Shown piece by piece: positions 8,060-17,679 of a DNA stretch of 42,721 nt; the stretch's first letter is position 1, and each line of letters starts with the position of its first letter. A program made the position numbers and the translations under genes. The notes below the pieces were generated by a model that worked only from the letters and a program-made list of their open reading frames with translations, made no database searches and was not told the origin of the DNA. The DNA comes from an uncultured Hyphomicrobiales bacterium (GTDB taxonomy: Bacteria; Pseudomonadota; Alphaproteobacteria; Rhizobiales; Beijerinckiaceae), in contig CAINED010000066.1 in the NCBI GenBank assembly GCA_903847605.1, positions 1-42,721 of the forward strand, written 5' to 3'.

Positions 8060-8764
8060 TTACGGGACCATGTCGAACAGGATGACTTCCGCGCCATTGC
8101 TGCCGCCGCGAATGTCGATCCTGCCGACATCCGCGATGGCGACGCCGTCGCCCTGCTCCAGCGCCTCGCCGGCTACCGTGACGCTGCCGCGCGCGACCTG
8201 CACCCAGGACAGGCGTCCCTTCTTCAGGTCATGTGCGACTTCCGCTCCCGCATCGAGCAGGCCGGCATAGATATCGGCGTCCTGATGGATCGTGAGCGCG
8301 CCGTCGCGGCCATTTTCCGCTGCGACGAGGCGAAGGCGGTTCTTCTTCTCCTCGTCCGCAAAGGCTTTCTGGTCGTACCCCGGCGCAATGCCCTTTTTGC
8401 CCGGCATCACCCAGATTTGCAGGAAATGCACGGGCGTCTCCTTCGAGGCGTTGAACTCGCTGTGCACGATGCCCGTTCCGGCACTCATGCGCTGCACGTC
8501 GCCCGGACGGATCACGGAACCGCCGCCGGTCGAATCCTTGTGCTCGAGCGCGCCTTCGAGGACATAGCTGATGATTTCCATGTCGCGATGGGGATGGGGC
8601 GGAAAGCCGCCGCCTCCGGCGACCCGGTCCTCATTGATAACGCGCAGTGGACCGAACCCCATATGCTTGGCATCGTAATATTCGCCAAAGGAAAAGCTGT
8701 GCCGGCTATCGAGCCAGCCGAAATCGGCGCGCCCCCTGTCGGCGCTGCGGCGAACCCTGATCAT
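8060..8764 (-). CDS. Pirin family protein (quercetinase-like)
   Basis: This bicupin of 234 residues belongs to the pirin/YhhW family, some members of which oxidise quercetin with dioxygen. The single metal site is intact in the N-terminal cupin: H57 and H59 in PPHPHRDME, H101 and E103 in GIVHSEFN. The start at ATG 8764 (MIRVRRSADR) matches the family; the frame upstream to 8923 has no supporting features. It is divergent from trmD, with 183 bases between the two starts. The physiological substrate cannot be told. Confidence 0.9.
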   Translation of the reverse strand: MIRVRRSADRGRADFGWLDSRHSFSFGEYYDAKHMGFGPLRVINEDRVAGGGGFPPHPHRDMEIISYVLEGALEHKDSTGGGSVIRPGDVQRMSAGTGIVHSEFNASKETPVHFLQIWVMPGKKGIAPGYDQKAFADEEKKNRLRLVAAENGRDGALTIHQDADIYAGLLDAGAEVAHDLKKGRLSWVQVARGSVTVAGEALEQGDGVAIADVGRIDIRGGSNGAEVILFDMVP

Positions 8765-8947
8765 TTTAGAAGTCTCCGGGCGGGGCTTCCCCCCGCATTC
8801 GCATAGCTTCGTTCCCGAAGCCGGGAAATTTGCCATATGGTGCAGAGGCGCAAAAAGCGTAAGGGGTGCATCCCATGCAGGCGGCCGGGTTCTGGTCTGC
8901 ATTTCCGGAACCCCTGACGGCATTCCAATCGCGGAAGTTTAAGATCC

Positions 8948-9634
8948 ATGAGGAAGTCCTGGCGCGCGAGCGTCTTCACCCTGATGCCCGAAATGTTTCC
9001 GGGACCGCTCGGCCTTTCCCTGAGCGGCGATGCGCTGGCGCGCGGTCTGTGGGGTCTCGAGACTTTCAACATCCGGGATCACGGCATCGGCAAGCACCGC
9101 AATGTCGACGATACGCCCGCGGGCGGCGGGCCGGGCATGGTGATCCGCGCCGATGTGCTGGCCGCTTCGCTCGATGCTCACATCGCGCCGGACGACAAGC
9201 GCCCGCGCCTGCTGATGTCGCCGCGCGGCAAGCCACTGCAGCAGAGGCGCGTGCGGGAACTGGCCGATAGCGAAGGCACGATCATCGTCTGCGCGCGTTT
9301 CGAAGGTGTCGACGAACGCGTGATCGCGGCGCGCGGGTTGGAAGAAATTTCAATCGGCGATTACGTTCTTTCGGGCGGCGAGATCGCCTCGATGGTTCTG
9401 ATCGACGCCTGCGTACGCCTGATACCGGGCGTCATGGGCAAGGAAGCCTCGGGCGCGGAAGAAAGCCATGAGAATGGCCTTCTCGAATATCCCCACTATA
9501 CGCGCCCGCGCGAATGGGAAGGCCATGTCATTCCCGATGTGCTGCTCTCGGGCGACCACGCGAAGATCGAGAAGTGGCGGCGCGAGGAAGCGCTGCGCAT
9601 TACGCGGGAGAAGCGGCCGGACTTGCTGAAGTAA
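8948..9634 (+). CDS. trmD: tRNA (guanine-N1)-methyltransferase
   Basis: TrmD puts the m1G37 mark next to the anticodon of several tRNAs and prevents +1 frameshifting. The 228-residue protein has the SPOUT trefoil-knot signatures: [11 protein letters not shown] (115-125), [12 protein letters not shown] (134-145), and the [17 protein letters not shown] loop (171-187). The common order is rpsP-rimM-trmD-rplS. Here a pirin on the other strand lies upstream, and five to six foreign genes separate trmD from rplS, so it must be transcribed alone. The ribosome site before ATG 8948 is weak. Confidence 0.96.
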   Translation: MRKSWRASVFTLMPEMFPGPLGLSLSGDALARGLWGLETFNIRDHGIGKHRNVDDTPAGGGPGMVIRADVLAASLDAHIAPDDKRPRLLMSPRGKPLQQRRVRELADSEGTIIVCARFEGVDERVIAARGLEEISIGDYVLSGGEIASMVLIDACVRLIPGVMGKEASGAEESHENGLLEYPHYTRPREWEGHVIPDVLLSGDHAKIEKWRREEALRITREKRPDLLK

Positions 9635-9663
9635 AGGAACGCGCCCGGTGCAAAGCCAGCGCG

Positions 9664-10713
9664 TTATCTGAAAATCCTCACCTGGCCCAAATTCACGCCG
9701 ACGTCCTGACCGGAATTGACATGCGATCCTGCAGGCAATTCCGCCTCGACCAGTTCGCCGGTGCCGTGCAACCGTACTTCCGCCCTCTGCCCCGACGAAA
9801 AGCGCCGTAGCGATACGACACGGCCTGTCAGTGACGCGCCAGCCGTTTGCGCCAACTGCACATGTCCCGGCCGCACATAGAGCGTGCCGGGCCCTTCGCC
9901 GGCTGAACTGCCGACGATCGGAAGCCGTTTGCCGGCGTGCAGCACGGCGCCGTTCCTGATGTTCACGTTGAGGGCGGCCGTATCGCCAATAAAGGTCATG
10001 ACAAATGGCGAAGCGGGATCATCATGTACTTCGTCGGGCGTGCCAACCTGCTCGATACGGCCATCCTTCAGGATGGCCACGCGATCGGCGATGCCGAGCG
10101 CCTCTTCCTGATCGTGCGTCACGAAGATCGTGGTTTGCCCCGTGCGGTCGTGGATCTCGCGCAGCCAGCGCCGCAAGTCCTTGCGCACGCGCGCATCCAG
10201 CGCGCCGAAAGGTTCATCCAGCAGCAGCATGCGCGGCTCGATGGCAAGCGCGCGCGCCAGCGCCACACGCTGCCTCTGTCCGCCGGATAATTGCGCGGGA
10301 TAGCGGTCTTCGAAAGTCGCGAGCTGAACGAGGGACAGCAGTTCTTCGACGCGCCTGCGAATCTCCGCCTCGGGCGGACGCGTCGCCCGTTCGCGAACGC
10401 GAAGCCCATAGGCGATGTTGTCGAAGACGTTCATGTGACGGAACAGCGCGTAATGCTGGAACACGAATCCGACGCCGCGCTTTTGCACGGGTATGCCCGT
10501 CGCATCGAGATCGCCGAAGCGGATGCGTCCGCGATTGGCGAATTCGAGACCGGCGATGACACGCAGCAATGTCGTCTTGCCCGAGCCGGACGGGCCCAGC
10601 AGCGCCAGCAATTCGCCCGAGCGAATATGCAGGCTTACGTCGTCGAGCGCGGCAGGAGACCCGGTTTCGCGCGCGACATAATTCTTGGTGATGTGCTCGA
10701 CGAATATGTCCAT
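9664..10713 (-). CDS. cysA: Sulfate ABC transporter ATP-binding protein
   Basis: CysA hydrolyses ATP to drive sulfate/thiosulfate import through CysT and CysW. The 349-residue protein has Walker [10 protein letters not shown] (40-48), Q-loop Q86, signature LSGGQ (142-146), Walker B LLLDEP (163-168) and H-loop H200. A C-terminal TOBE-like regulatory region of about 110 residues follows. ATG 10713 ([10 protein letters not shown]) is chosen; the longer frame runs into cysW. It is the last gene of the sbp-cysT-cysW-cysA operon, 17 bases after the cysW stop. Confidence 0.95.
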   Translation of the reverse strand: MDIFVEHITKNYVARETGSPAALDDVSLHIRSGELLALLGPSGSGKTTLLRVIAGLEFANRGRIRFGDLDATGIPVQKRGVGFVFQHYALFRHMNVFDNIAYGLRVRERATRPPEAEIRRRVEELLSLVQLATFEDRYPAQLSGGQRQRVALARALAIEPRMLLLDEPFGALDARVRKDLRRWLREIHDRTGQTTIFVTHDQEEALGIADRVAILKDGRIEQVGTPDEVHDDPASPFVMTFIGDTAALNVNIRNGAVLHAGKRLPIVGSSAGEGPGTLYVRPGHVQLAQTAGASLTGRVVSLRRFSSGQRAEVRLHGTGELVEAELPAGSHVNSGQDVGVNLGQVRIFR

Positions 10714-10730
10714 GACGCATGCCCCTTGAT

Positions 10731-11597
10731 TCAGTGACGGCGGCCGGCGGCGAGCGCATCGGCGTAACGCCATTCGAGCCACGTCTTGATGCAGAGTGTC
10801 ACCAGCGCGAGCAGCGCGAGCAGCGAAGCGACGGCGAAAGAAGCCGCGAAATTATATTCGTTGTAGAGAATCTCGACGTGCAGCGGCATGGTATTGGTCT
10901 CGCCGCGAATGTGTCCCGAGACGACGGCCACAGCGCCGAATTCGCCCATGGCGCGCGCGTTGCAGAGAAGAACGCCATAGAGCAAAGCCCATCGGATATT
11001 GGGCAAGGTCACCGTGAGAAAGGCGCGAATGCCGCTCGCCCCGAGCGTCAGGGCCGCTTCCTCGTCGGCGCTGCCCTGATCCTGCATCAGCGGGATAAGT
11101 TCGCGGGCAACGAAGGGAAACGTCACGAAGATCGTGGCAAGCACGATGCCCGGCAGCGCAAATATGATTTCGATATTGTGTTCGCGCAGCCACGGGCCGA
11201 GCAATCCCTGCGCGCCGAACAAAAGCACGAAGACGAGGCCGGACACCACGGGCGAAACGGAGAAGGGAAGATCGACCAGCGTGATCAGAAGACTCTTGCC
11301 GCGAAATTCGTGCTTGGCGATCGCCCAGGACGCGGCGATTCCGAAGACGATGTTCAAGGGGACGGCAATGGCGGCGACCGTCAGCGTGAGCTTGATCGCC
11401 GCAAGAGCGTCCGGATGCGTCAGCGCCGCGACATAGGCGCCGAGCCCTTTCGAAAATGCCTGCGTGAAGACGACGGCGAGAGGCAGAACGAGAAACAGCG
11501 CGAGAAAGCCGAGCGCAAGCGCGATCAGCACATAACGCGCGACATTGCTTTCGTCCGTGACTGACGGCGCCGCCTTTTGAAGGTCATGCATAGCCAA
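10731..11597 (-). CDS. cysW: Sulfate ABC transporter permease CysW
   Basis: This is one of the two membrane permease subunits of the sulfate importer. It has 288 residues and about six membrane segments (first [20 protein letters not shown]). The ABC-coupling EAA loop is visible as [20 protein letters not shown], followed by [16 protein letters not shown], a CysW hallmark. The start overlaps the end of cysT by 14 bases (or 8 if the second ATG at 11591 is used), which suggests translational coupling. Confidence 0.94.
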   Translation of the reverse strand: MAMHDLQKAAPSVTDESNVARYVLIALALGFLALFLVLPLAVVFTQAFSKGLGAYVAALTHPDALAAIKLTLTVAAIAVPLNIVFGIAASWAIAKHEFRGKSLLITLVDLPFSVSPVVSGLVFVLLFGAQGLLGPWLREHNIEIIFALPGIVLATIFVTFPFVARELIPLMQDQGSADEEAALTLGASGIRAFLTVTLPNIRWALLYGVLLCNARAMGEFGAVAVVSGHIRGETNTMPLHVEILYNEYNFAASFAVASLLALLALVTLCIKTWLEWRYADALAAGRRH

Positions 11598-12462
11598 ACC
11601 TCCGGCGGCTCCACGCCTGGATGAGATTGATCGCCAGCAGCATCACGAAGGAAATGGCCAGCATCACGGTCGCGATGGCCGTCGCGCCTGCATAGTTGAA
11701 TTCTTCAAGCTTGATGACGATCAGGATCGGCACGATCTCGGAAACATAGGGAAGGTTTCCGGCGATGAAGATGACCGAGCCGTATTCGCCGACAGCGCGC
11801 GCGAAGGCGAGCGCAAAGCCTGTCAGGAGCGCGGGCGCAAGCGGCGGAAGGATAACGCTGCGTAAGGTGCGCGCACGCGATGCGCCGAGCGTTGCCGAGG
11901 CTTCCTCGATCTCCCTGTCGATTTCAGCGATCAGCGGCTGCACCGTGCGCACCACAAACGGCAGGCCGATGAAGACGAGCGCGATGAAAATGCCGAAGGG
12001 CGTATAGGCGACCTTGATGCCCGCTTCCGCGAACCAGACTCCTAGCCATCCGTTCGGCGCGTAAAGCGAAGCGAGCGAGATGCCGGCGACCGCGGTCGGC
12101 AGGGCAAACGGCAGGTCCACGGCGGCGTCGGCGAGCCTTGCGCCGGGAAAGCGGTAACGGACCAGCGTCCATGCGATGATCAGGCCGAAGACCGCATTGA
12201 CCAGAGCGGCGAGGAAAGAGAGACCGAAGGTGATACGCAGCGCCGAGAGCACACGCGGATCGCTCAGAATATCAACAAATCCCGAGACGCCGATTCCCGA
12301 GGCGCGCAGGATCAGCGCACCGAGCGGAATGAGGACGATGAACGACAGCCAGATCAGCGTCCAGGCGAAAGCCGGCACGAAGCCGGGAATGGCGCTCTTC
12401 TCGCGAAAGCGCCACCCGGTACCGATGCCAGCCTGGCCGGGCGCTTCGGCGATGGCTGACAT
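11584..12462 (-). CDS. cysT: Sulfate ABC transporter permease CysT
   Basis: This is the second permease subunit, 292 residues with about six membrane segments. Typical motifs are [15 protein letters not shown], the EAA loop ([19 protein letters not shown]) and [17 protein letters not shown]. The ATG at 12462 directly abuts the sbp stop codon (TAAATG), so the genes are tightly coupled. The 3' end overlaps cysW. Confidence 0.94.
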   Translation of the reverse strand: MSAIAEAPGQAGIGTGWRFREKSAIPGFVPAFAWTLIWLSFIVLIPLGALILRASGIGVSGFVDILSDPRVLSALRITFGLSFLAALVNAVFGLIIAWTLVRYRFPGARLADAAVDLPFALPTAVAGISLASLYAPNGWLGVWFAEAGIKVAYTPFGIFIALVFIGLPFVVRTVQPLIAEIDREIEEASATLGASRARTLRSVILPPLAPALLTGFALAFARAVGEYGSVIFIAGNLPYVSEIVPILIVIKLEEFNYAGATAIATVMLAISFVMLLAINLIQAWSRRRFGYA

Positions 12463-13491
12463 TTACCGGTTGCCCCTAAGGATCGCATCGAAGATCGCGC
12501 CATCGCTGAAATGCTTCTTCTGCGTTGCGTCCCAGCCGCCAAAATCGCTGTCGATGCTGACGAGTTTCAGCTTGGGGAAACGCGCGAGGTCTTCGGGCTT
12601 GGCATGTTCGGGCTTGCTCGGGCGATAGTAGTTCTTGGCGATGATGGCCTGCGCCCGCGGCGAATAGAGAAACTGCAGGTAGGCCTCCGCCGCCGCACGT
12701 GTTTTCTTGCGGTCAACATTGCCGTCGACGATGGTAACCGGCGGTTCTGCGAGGATCGACAAGGAGGGAACGATGATCTCGAACTTGTCCTTGCCCAGTT
12801 CGTTGAGGGCGAGATAGGCCTCGTTTTCCCAGGCGAGCAGGACATCGCCGAGGCCACGTTGCGCGAACGTATTCGTCGATCCACGTGCACCCGTATCCAT
12901 TACCGGCACGTTCTTGAAGATGGCGGCGACGAAATCGCGCGCTTTCTGCTCGTCCTTGAATTTCTCGAGTCCGTAGGCCCAGGCGGCGAGATAGTTCCAG
13001 CGCGCGCCGCCTGATGTTTTGGGGTTGGGGGTGATGACCTGGATCCCCGGTCTGGCGAGATCGTCCCAGTCCTTCACCTGTTTCGGATTTCCGGCGCGCA
13101 CAAGAAAGACGATCGTGGACGTATAGGGCGAGGAGTTATCGGGCAGGCGCTTCTGCCAGTCGGCCGGAATCTTCTTCGTTGCGGCCGCAATCGTGTCGAT
13201 GTCGCCGGCGAGGGCGAGGGTGACGACATCCGCGTCGATGCCGTCGATGACAGCGCGGGCCTGACTGCCCGACCCGCCGTGCGACTGGCGTATGCGCACG
13301 ACCTCTTTGGACTTCGCCCGCCACTCGGCGGCGAAGGCCTCGTTGATCTCGCGATAGAGCTCGCGCGTCGGATCGTATGAGACGTTCAGAAGCGCCACGT
13401 CCGCGCGCGCAAAGGCGGTCACGAAGAAGCAGAGCGCGAAGGCGGCCAAGACCAGCAGACGCTGCAACCAGGTGGCTTTCGAGACTTGCAT
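12463..13491 (-). CDS. sbp: Sulfate-binding protein (periplasmic)
   Basis: This is the periplasmic receptor that delivers sulfate to CysTWA. The 342-residue precursor has a signal peptide ending near FARA. It has the Sbp/CysP signatures [33 protein letters not shown] and [16 protein letters not shown]. The start ATG 13491 has GAGGAG six bases upstream; the frame continues further to 13548 but without a ribosome site. It is the first gene of the operon. Whether thiosulfate is also bound cannot be said from sequence. Confidence 0.93.
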   Translation of the reverse strand: MQVSKATWLQRLLVLAAFALCFFVTAFARADVALLNVSYDPTRELYREINEAFAAEWRAKSKEVVRIRQSHGGSGSQARAVIDGIDADVVTLALAGDIDTIAAATKKIPADWQKRLPDNSSPYTSTIVFLVRAGNPKQVKDWDDLARPGIQVITPNPKTSGGARWNYLAAWAYGLEKFKDEQKARDFVAAIFKNVPVMDTGARGSTNTFAQRGLGDVLLAWENEAYLALNELGKDKFEIIVPSLSILAEPPVTIVDGNVDRKKTRAAAEAYLQFLYSPRAQAIIAKNYYRPSKPEHAKPEDLARFPKLKLVSIDSDFGGWDATQKKHFSDGAIFDAILRGNR

Positions 13492-13532
13492 GAATAGCTC
13501 CTCTGCCGGGACGAGCTTATTGTTGATTAATT

Positions 13533-13548
13533 TAGTCGGAATAGTCAA
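13533..13548 (-). promoter_or_regulatory. Candidate operator and -35 box upstream of sbp
   Basis: The AT-rich gap 13492-13678 between the Rrf2 gene and sbp holds, on the minus strand, TTGACTATTCCGACTA. GACTA is repeated directly with four bases between the copies (plus-strand TAGTC at 13533-13537 and 13542-13546). The first copy overlaps a TTGACT that would serve as -35 for sbp, though no convincing -10 is seen. The position suits a repressor site, and the neighbouring Rrf2 protein is the obvious candidate. Confidence 0.4.
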
Positions 13549-13678
13549 TTCATATTTTCAGTCACGCTGAAATCTGGCCGGGCACCACGGCTTTTGTGAG
13601 GAGCTTGGCTGTTGAAGGGACGTGGTTTTCGAATACAAATAACTGAAATATATGATCAATTAAATTTATCGACACTCA

Positions 13679-14143
13679 TCAGATACCCGCGCCCATGAAG
13701 ATTTCCGGCGCGATTTCGACGCCACCCCGGCTGTTTTCGATGATGTCAGCGAGAGTTCTCTGTTCGAGAACATGCAGCATGGCGTCGTGGGTTTCCTTGA
13801 AGAGGCGGCGCAGGGCGCAGCTCTTCTCGTCCTGGCAGTCCTCGCAACGGCGATAGGCCGTACGCGACAGGCAGGTCAGCGGGGCGACCGGCCCTTCGAT
13901 ACTACGCAACACGGTGGCCAGCGTGACGAGGCTGGCCGGCCGCGCCAGCAGGTGTCCACCAGCCTTGCCACGGCGGCTGTCAACGAAACCGGCCCGCCGG
14001 AGATCGACCATGATCTGCTCGAGGAACGGCTCGGGGATATTTTCCTGCTCCGCAATGTCCCGCGCCTTCGCTACCTTGCCGCTCGGAAGGCGGGCGAGGT
14101 GCAAAAGGGCCTTCAGGGCATAACGGGAGCGCTGGGAAATCAT
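13679..14143 (-). CDS. Rrf2 family transcriptional regulator
   Basis: This winged-helix regulator has 154 residues. The N-terminal DNA-binding domain (about 1-70) includes the recognition region [20 protein letters not shown] and the wing [14 protein letters not shown]. It carries a cluster of four cysteines, C91, C100, C103 and C109 (C-x8-C-x2-C-x5-C). The last three match the spacing of iron-sulfur Rrf2 proteins such as IscR and NsrR. It lies directly upstream of sbp on the same strand. By position it should control sulfate uptake, either by a cofactor or by a cysteine-pathway signal as CymR does in Bacillus; that role is inferred. Confidence 0.88.
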   Translation of the reverse strand: MISQRSRYALKALLHLARLPSGKVAKARDIAEQENIPEPFLEQIMVDLRRAGFVDSRRGKAGGHLLARPASLVTLATVLRSIEGPVAPLTCLSRTAYRRCEDCQDEKSCALRRLFKETHDAMLHVLEQRTLADIIENSRGGVEIAPEIFMGAGI

Positions 14144-14197
14144 CCGCGGTCACTTTCGGCTAAGTTGACCACGGATATCAGGATTACGTTACAGAAT

Positions 14198-14542
14198 TCA
14201 ACGCGACGGACGCACCCGTGTCGCAATCTTCACGGGGACCAGCGGCCCCCTCGGCGGATCGTCTGGCGGATCCTCGTCGCGCGGGATCAGCATGACGGCG
14301 GTGCCGGCCACAAGCGCCCCGAAGGTGATGGCGAAGCCGCCGAAGAGCAAAAGGAGCGGAGGCCACATCGGGCTCGCATTCCCTATCAGGCGTCCGATAT
14401 GGCCGATGTCGAACCAGACCAGCAGGCCCGCGAAAGCAGCGCCCAGTATCACACCGGCGATCCAGTTCAGAACCACCAGATGCACGACGCGCAGGGTGCG
14501 TCTGCGATGTGTGCGTTCGGCGGGTGTTCGGGACTGGCGCAT
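14198..14542 (-). CDS. Small two-helix membrane protein
   Basis: The product has 114 residues with two membrane segments ([20 protein letters not shown] and [20 protein letters not shown]) joined by a short loop, a basic N-terminus and a Pro/Asp-rich tail. ATG 14542 has GGAG five bases upstream. A TTG at 14578 behind GGAGG is a possible longer start. It lies 54 bases before the Rrf2 gene on the same strand. I do not recognise a function. Confidence 0.6.
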   Translation of the reverse strand: MRQSRTPAERTHRRRTLRVVHLVVLNWIAGVILGAAFAGLLVWFDIGHIGRLIGNASPMWPPLLLLFGGFAITFGALVAGTAVMLIPRDEDPPDDPPRGPLVPVKIATRVRPSR

Positions 14543-14651
14543 GGGCGCTCCGGATCGCTCGGTAACGTGATCCTGCAACAAATGCCTCCAAATGAAGTTC
14601 CTGCAGCCCCGCTAAATTGTCGCGCGCTCCGCGCTCCCTCGCCCGCAGCTA

Positions 14652-14680
14652 TCGACAAGAGGACACGCCTCCTGTATAGG
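14652..14680 (+). promoter_or_regulatory. Candidate sigma70 promoter of rplS
   Basis: TCGACA (14652-14657) and TATAGG (14675-14680) are separated by 17 bases. They lie about 95 bases ahead of the rplS start. A separate promoter is expected because rplS is not linked to trmD here. Confidence 0.55.
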
Positions 14681-14773
14681 CCCGCCCGCAAACAACTGAA
14701 AACAGCGTCCCCAAAGCGCTCGCCTCAGGCACTCCTCCGGGAGAAGGCCGAAGGCACAAAAAAGGAAAAAGTC

Positions 14774-15160
14774 ATGGATATCATCAGGCAGCTCGAGACC
14801 GAGCAGGCCGACAAGCTGGCCGCCATTCGCCCGATTCCGGAATTCCGGCCCGGCGACACCGTTATCGTCAACGTGAAGGTGAAAGAAGGCGAGCGCAGCC
14901 GCGTGCAGGCCTATGAAGGCGTGTGCATCGCCCGCTCCGGCGCTGGCATCAACGAGAGCTTCACCGTCCGCAAGATTTCCTATGGCGAAGGCGTCGAGCG
15001 CGTCTTCCCGATCTATTCGCCGATGATCGACTCGATCAAGGTCGTCCGCAAAGGCAAGGTGCGCCGCGCCAAGCTCTATTATCTGCGCGACCGCCGCGGC
15101 AAGTCGGCCCGTATCGCCGAGCGCGTGGACCACGCCGCCAAGGCGGCTGCGAAGAAGTAA
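14774..15160 (+). CDS. rplS: 50S ribosomal protein L19
   Basis: L19 sits at the 30S-50S interface. The 128-residue protein matches the family: [60 protein letters not shown] and [20 protein letters not shown], with an Ala/Lys-rich tail typical of alphaproteobacteria. ATG 14774 is preceded by AAGGA. The open frame runs upstream to 13772, but that part is a shadow of the Rrf2 and membrane-protein genes. A strong terminator follows, so the transcript is monocistronic. Confidence 0.97.
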   Translation: MDIIRQLETEQADKLAAIRPIPEFRPGDTVIVNVKVKEGERSRVQAYEGVCIARSGAGINESFTVRKISYGEGVERVFPIYSPMIDSIKVVRKGKVRRAKLYYLRDRRGKSARIAERVDHAAKAAAKK

Positions 15161-15183
15161 TCACGCAGCAGGTGCGGACTTCG

Positions 15184-15211
15184 AAGGCGCGGCATGGTCC
15201 GCGCCTTTTTT
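15184..15211 (+). terminator. Rho-independent terminator of rplS
   Basis: The stem aaggcgcgg (15184-15192) pairs with ccgcgcctt (15199-15207) around a 6-base loop and runs into a T tract up to 15211. Confidence 0.93.
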
Positions 15212-15223
15212 ATTTCCCTGAAG

Positions 15224-16300
15224 CTAGGGCACGACCGCGAAGAAGAGGAAAGCCGCGAAGATTACCAGATGCACGATGCCCTGCAGCACTGTGGTGCGTC
15301 CGGTGCCGAGCGTGAAGACGCAGGTGAACAATGTCAGCGCCAGCAGAATTTCATCCTTCAGACCGAGCCCCAGTTCCAGCGGCTTGCCCAGCGCAATCGA
15401 CGCGACGACCACCGCGGGGATCGTCAAGCCGATGCTGGCCAAAGCTGAACCGAGTGCGAGATTGAGACTGGTTTGCAGCCGGTTTGCGCGCGCGGCGCGA
15501 TATGATGCGAGCCCTTCAGGCAGCAGAACCAGCGCCGCGATGATGATGCCGACGATCGCCTTCGGCGCCTTCAGCGTTTCGACCGCCTCTTCGAGAATGG
15601 GCGTCAGAACCTTGGCAAGCCCGACCACGGCGGCGAGCGCCACGAGCAACAGAACAACGCTGGCGACAACAGGATGATCAGGCGCATGCGAATGCGTGGC
15701 TTCGTCACCGTTGTCGGCGGGCAGAAAATATTCGCGATGCCGGATCGTCTGCACGAAGACAAAGGAGCCATAGAGGATCAGGGAAACGATACCGGCGAAG
15801 ATGAGTTGCGGTGTGGAGAAGACAGGCCCCGGCGCACTCACCGTCACATTGGGGACAATCATGGTCAGCGTCGTGAGCGCCGCGAGAACGGCGAGCGCAG
15901 CGTTCGCGCCCTGCAATTGAAAGCCCTGTTCGTGGTGGCGCACGCCGCCGACGAGCAGGCTGATGCCGACAATGCCGTTACACACGATGATGACCGCCGC
16001 GAAGACCGTATCGCGCGCCAGGCCGGGCTTGCCGTCAGCGGATGCGATCATCAGCGAGACGATCAGGGCGACCTCGATGATCGTGACCGCGATCGCCAGC
16101 ACCAGCGTGCCGAAGGGCTCACCGATGTGTTCGGCGATGACTTCTGCATGATAAACGGCGGCAAATACGGTGGCGATCAGCACGGCAAAAGCCACGCTTG
16201 CCACTGCCGGCCCCGTGCCGGCGAACGACGTTGCAGCTATGACAACTGCGCCGGCTGTCGGCCAGAGCCATGACCACCACGGCGGGGCATTTTTCAACAC
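15224..16300 (-). CDS. chaA: Calcium/sodium:proton antiporter (ChaA type)
   Basis: This inner-membrane antiporter of the CaCA superfamily has 358 residues and about eleven hydrophobic segments. The two inverted alpha repeats are visible as GEPFGTLVLAIAVTIIEVAL (about 57-76) and LVLLPEGLASYRAARANRLQ (about 257-276), followed by SLNLALGSALASIGLTIP. The central loop is short and acidic/His-rich (DNGDEATHSHAPDH). Translation starts at GTG 16300, with GAAGGA six bases upstream. It converges on rplS. Ca2+, Na+ or K+ specificity is not decidable here. Confidence 0.92.
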   Translation of the reverse strand: MLKNAPPWWSWLWPTAGAVVIAATSFAGTGPAVASVAFAVLIATVFAAVYHAEVIAEHIGEPFGTLVLAIAVTIIEVALIVSLMIASADGKPGLARDTVFAAVIIVCNGIVGISLLVGGVRHHEQGFQLQGANAALAVLAALTTLTMIVPNVTVSAPGPVFSTPQLIFAGIVSLILYGSFVFVQTIRHREYFLPADNGDEATHSHAPDHPVVASVVLLLVALAAVVGLAKVLTPILEEAVETLKAPKAIVGIIIAALVLLPEGLASYRAARANRLQTSLNLALGSALASIGLTIPAVVVASIALGKPLELGLGLKDEILLALTLFTCVFTLGTGRTTVLQGIVHLVIFAAFLFFAVVP

Positions 16301-16487
16301 GACGATTCCTTCCGGCCCTTCGGGCTGCGGTTGAAGGTTGTGGGAGATCTCAGAATTGCGGGAACGCTCTCTGTCAACATCTAGGACGCAAGCATAGGCG
16401 CTTCAATCGTCGGCGCATATCCCAGGCGTTTGAACCACATCGAGCCGCATCTGTCCTTGTGTTCTTGCCGCGCTTTTTTGCTGCGCG

Positions 16488-16516
16488 TTGTTCGCAAGGA
16501 AATCCGGGCATGCTAG
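16488..16516 (+). promoter_or_regulatory. Candidate promoter of the Bug-type protein gene
   Basis: TTGTTC (16488-16493), 17 bases, then TGCTAG (16511-16516). It lies 46 bases before the start codon, which itself has a good GGAGGG site. The rest of the 16301-16561 gap holds nothing recognisable. Confidence 0.45.
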
Positions 16517-16561
16517 CCTGATCTCAATCAAGCGGGAATCCGCCCAGGAGGGAAGAACGAG

Positions 16562-17605
16562 ATGAAGAAGCCATTTCTTGCGGCCATGCTTTGCTGTGTC
16601 GTAACGGGTCCTGTCCTCGCGCAAAGCCCCGCGGAATTCTTCGCCAACAAGACCGTGCGCATACTCATCGGCTTCGAAACGGCTGGCACCTATGGGCAAT
16701 ATGCGATGCTCGCCTCGCGCCATCTGCGCAAGCACATGGCCGGGACGCCAACCATCGTCGTGCAGTCGATGCCGGGCGCGGGCGGCGTCGCGGCGCTCAA
16801 CTATGTCGCCAAAGTCGCGCCGCGCGATGGCACGACGCTGATCGTGCCGCCCATCAATATGGTGCAGGACGGGCTTTTGAATCCGAAGGTCGAATACGAT
16901 CCCGCGAAATTCGACTGGATCGGGCGCATGATGGAACTGGTGCAGATCGGCGTCGCCTCGGAAAAATCCGGCATAAGCAAGCTCGATGACGGAAAAAACC
17001 GGGCCTACAACGCGGCCGGTGTCGGCGTCACCAATCCAACATCGCTGAACTGGCATATCGTCAACAAACTGCTCGGCACGAAATACAATGTTATCGGCGG
17101 CTATCGCGGACTGCCCGACGCGCAACTCGCCTGGACGCGCGGCGAGGCCGATGTCGTGATGATGAACTGGGAAACCGCGGTCCAGCAATATGCCGCCCCG
17201 ATCGCTGCGGGAAACATCAAAATCCTGTTCTCCTATACGCATGGCCCGTTGAAGAACGTACAGGAACTGCCTGCGGCGCAGGGCATTCCCGCCATCGGCT
17301 CTTTCGGCAAGAACGAGGTCGAGAATGCATTGCTGCGCATCTTCACGTCGGGACCGGGCATCGGCCGCTCGCTTGCACTCTACGAAGGCGCGCCCGCCGA
17401 CCGTATTGCCGCATGGCGCAAGGCGTTCGACGCGATGGTGCAGGACAAGGAGTTCCTGGGCGACATTCAGAAGGCGCAGATGCGTTTCGACCCGCTCAAT
17501 GGCGAGGAAATCGCCGCCTTCGTGAATGCGGCGGCGCGCGTGTCAGGCGAGACGCTCGAGGGCGTGAAGAAACTTTACAACGAGATCATCAAGGCGGGCG
17601 GGTGA
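16562..17605 (+). CDS. Bug/TctC-type solute-binding protein (orphan)
   Basis: The 347-residue periplasmic protein has a signal peptide (MKKPFLAAMLCCVVTGPVLA). It shows the Bug pattern: KTVRILIGFETAGTY, QSMPGAGGVAALNYVAKVAP, DGTTLIVPP, and a C-terminal DKEFLGDIQKAQMRFDPLNG stretch. Such proteins bind carboxylates or amides and hand them to TctAB permeases or to signalling systems. No tctA or tctB is nearby, so it is an orphan and its ligand is unknown. It resembles the more divergent hydrophobic branch of the family rather than classical TctC. Confidence 0.82.
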   Translation: MKKPFLAAMLCCVVTGPVLAQSPAEFFANKTVRILIGFETAGTYGQYAMLASRHLRKHMAGTPTIVVQSMPGAGGVAALNYVAKVAPRDGTTLIVPPINMVQDGLLNPKVEYDPAKFDWIGRMMELVQIGVASEKSGISKLDDGKNRAYNAAGVGVTNPTSLNWHIVNKLLGTKYNVIGGYRGLPDAQLAWTRGEADVVMMNWETAVQQYAAPIAAGNIKILFSYTHGPLKNVQELPAAQGIPAIGSFGKNEVENALLRIFTSGPGIGRSLALYEGAPADRIAAWRKAFDAMVQDKEFLGDIQKAQMRFDPLNGEEIAAFVNAAARVSGETLEGVKKLYNEIIKAGG

Positions 17606-17647
17606 TACGGCAAGCGAAGACGTTTTGCGTTCGTTAAACTTTCAGTT

Positions 17648-17665
17648 CGAATTGCGCGCAATTCG
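17648..17665. promoter_or_regulatory. 18-bp perfect palindrome flanked by direct repeats
   Basis: cgaattgcg/cgcaattcg forms a perfect palindrome, flanked on both sides by the direct repeat gttcgttaa (17629-17637 and 17672-17680). It lies immediately ahead of the gene at 17680. It may be an operator; there is no T run to make it a terminator. Confidence 0.45.
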
Positions 17666-17679
17666 CAGCAGGTTCGTTA

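Noticed and set aside
13772..15160. 462-codon frame that would fuse other sequence to L19
   Set aside because: Only the last 128 codons match L19 and have a ribosome site; the upstream part is antisense to the Rrf2 and membrane-protein genes.
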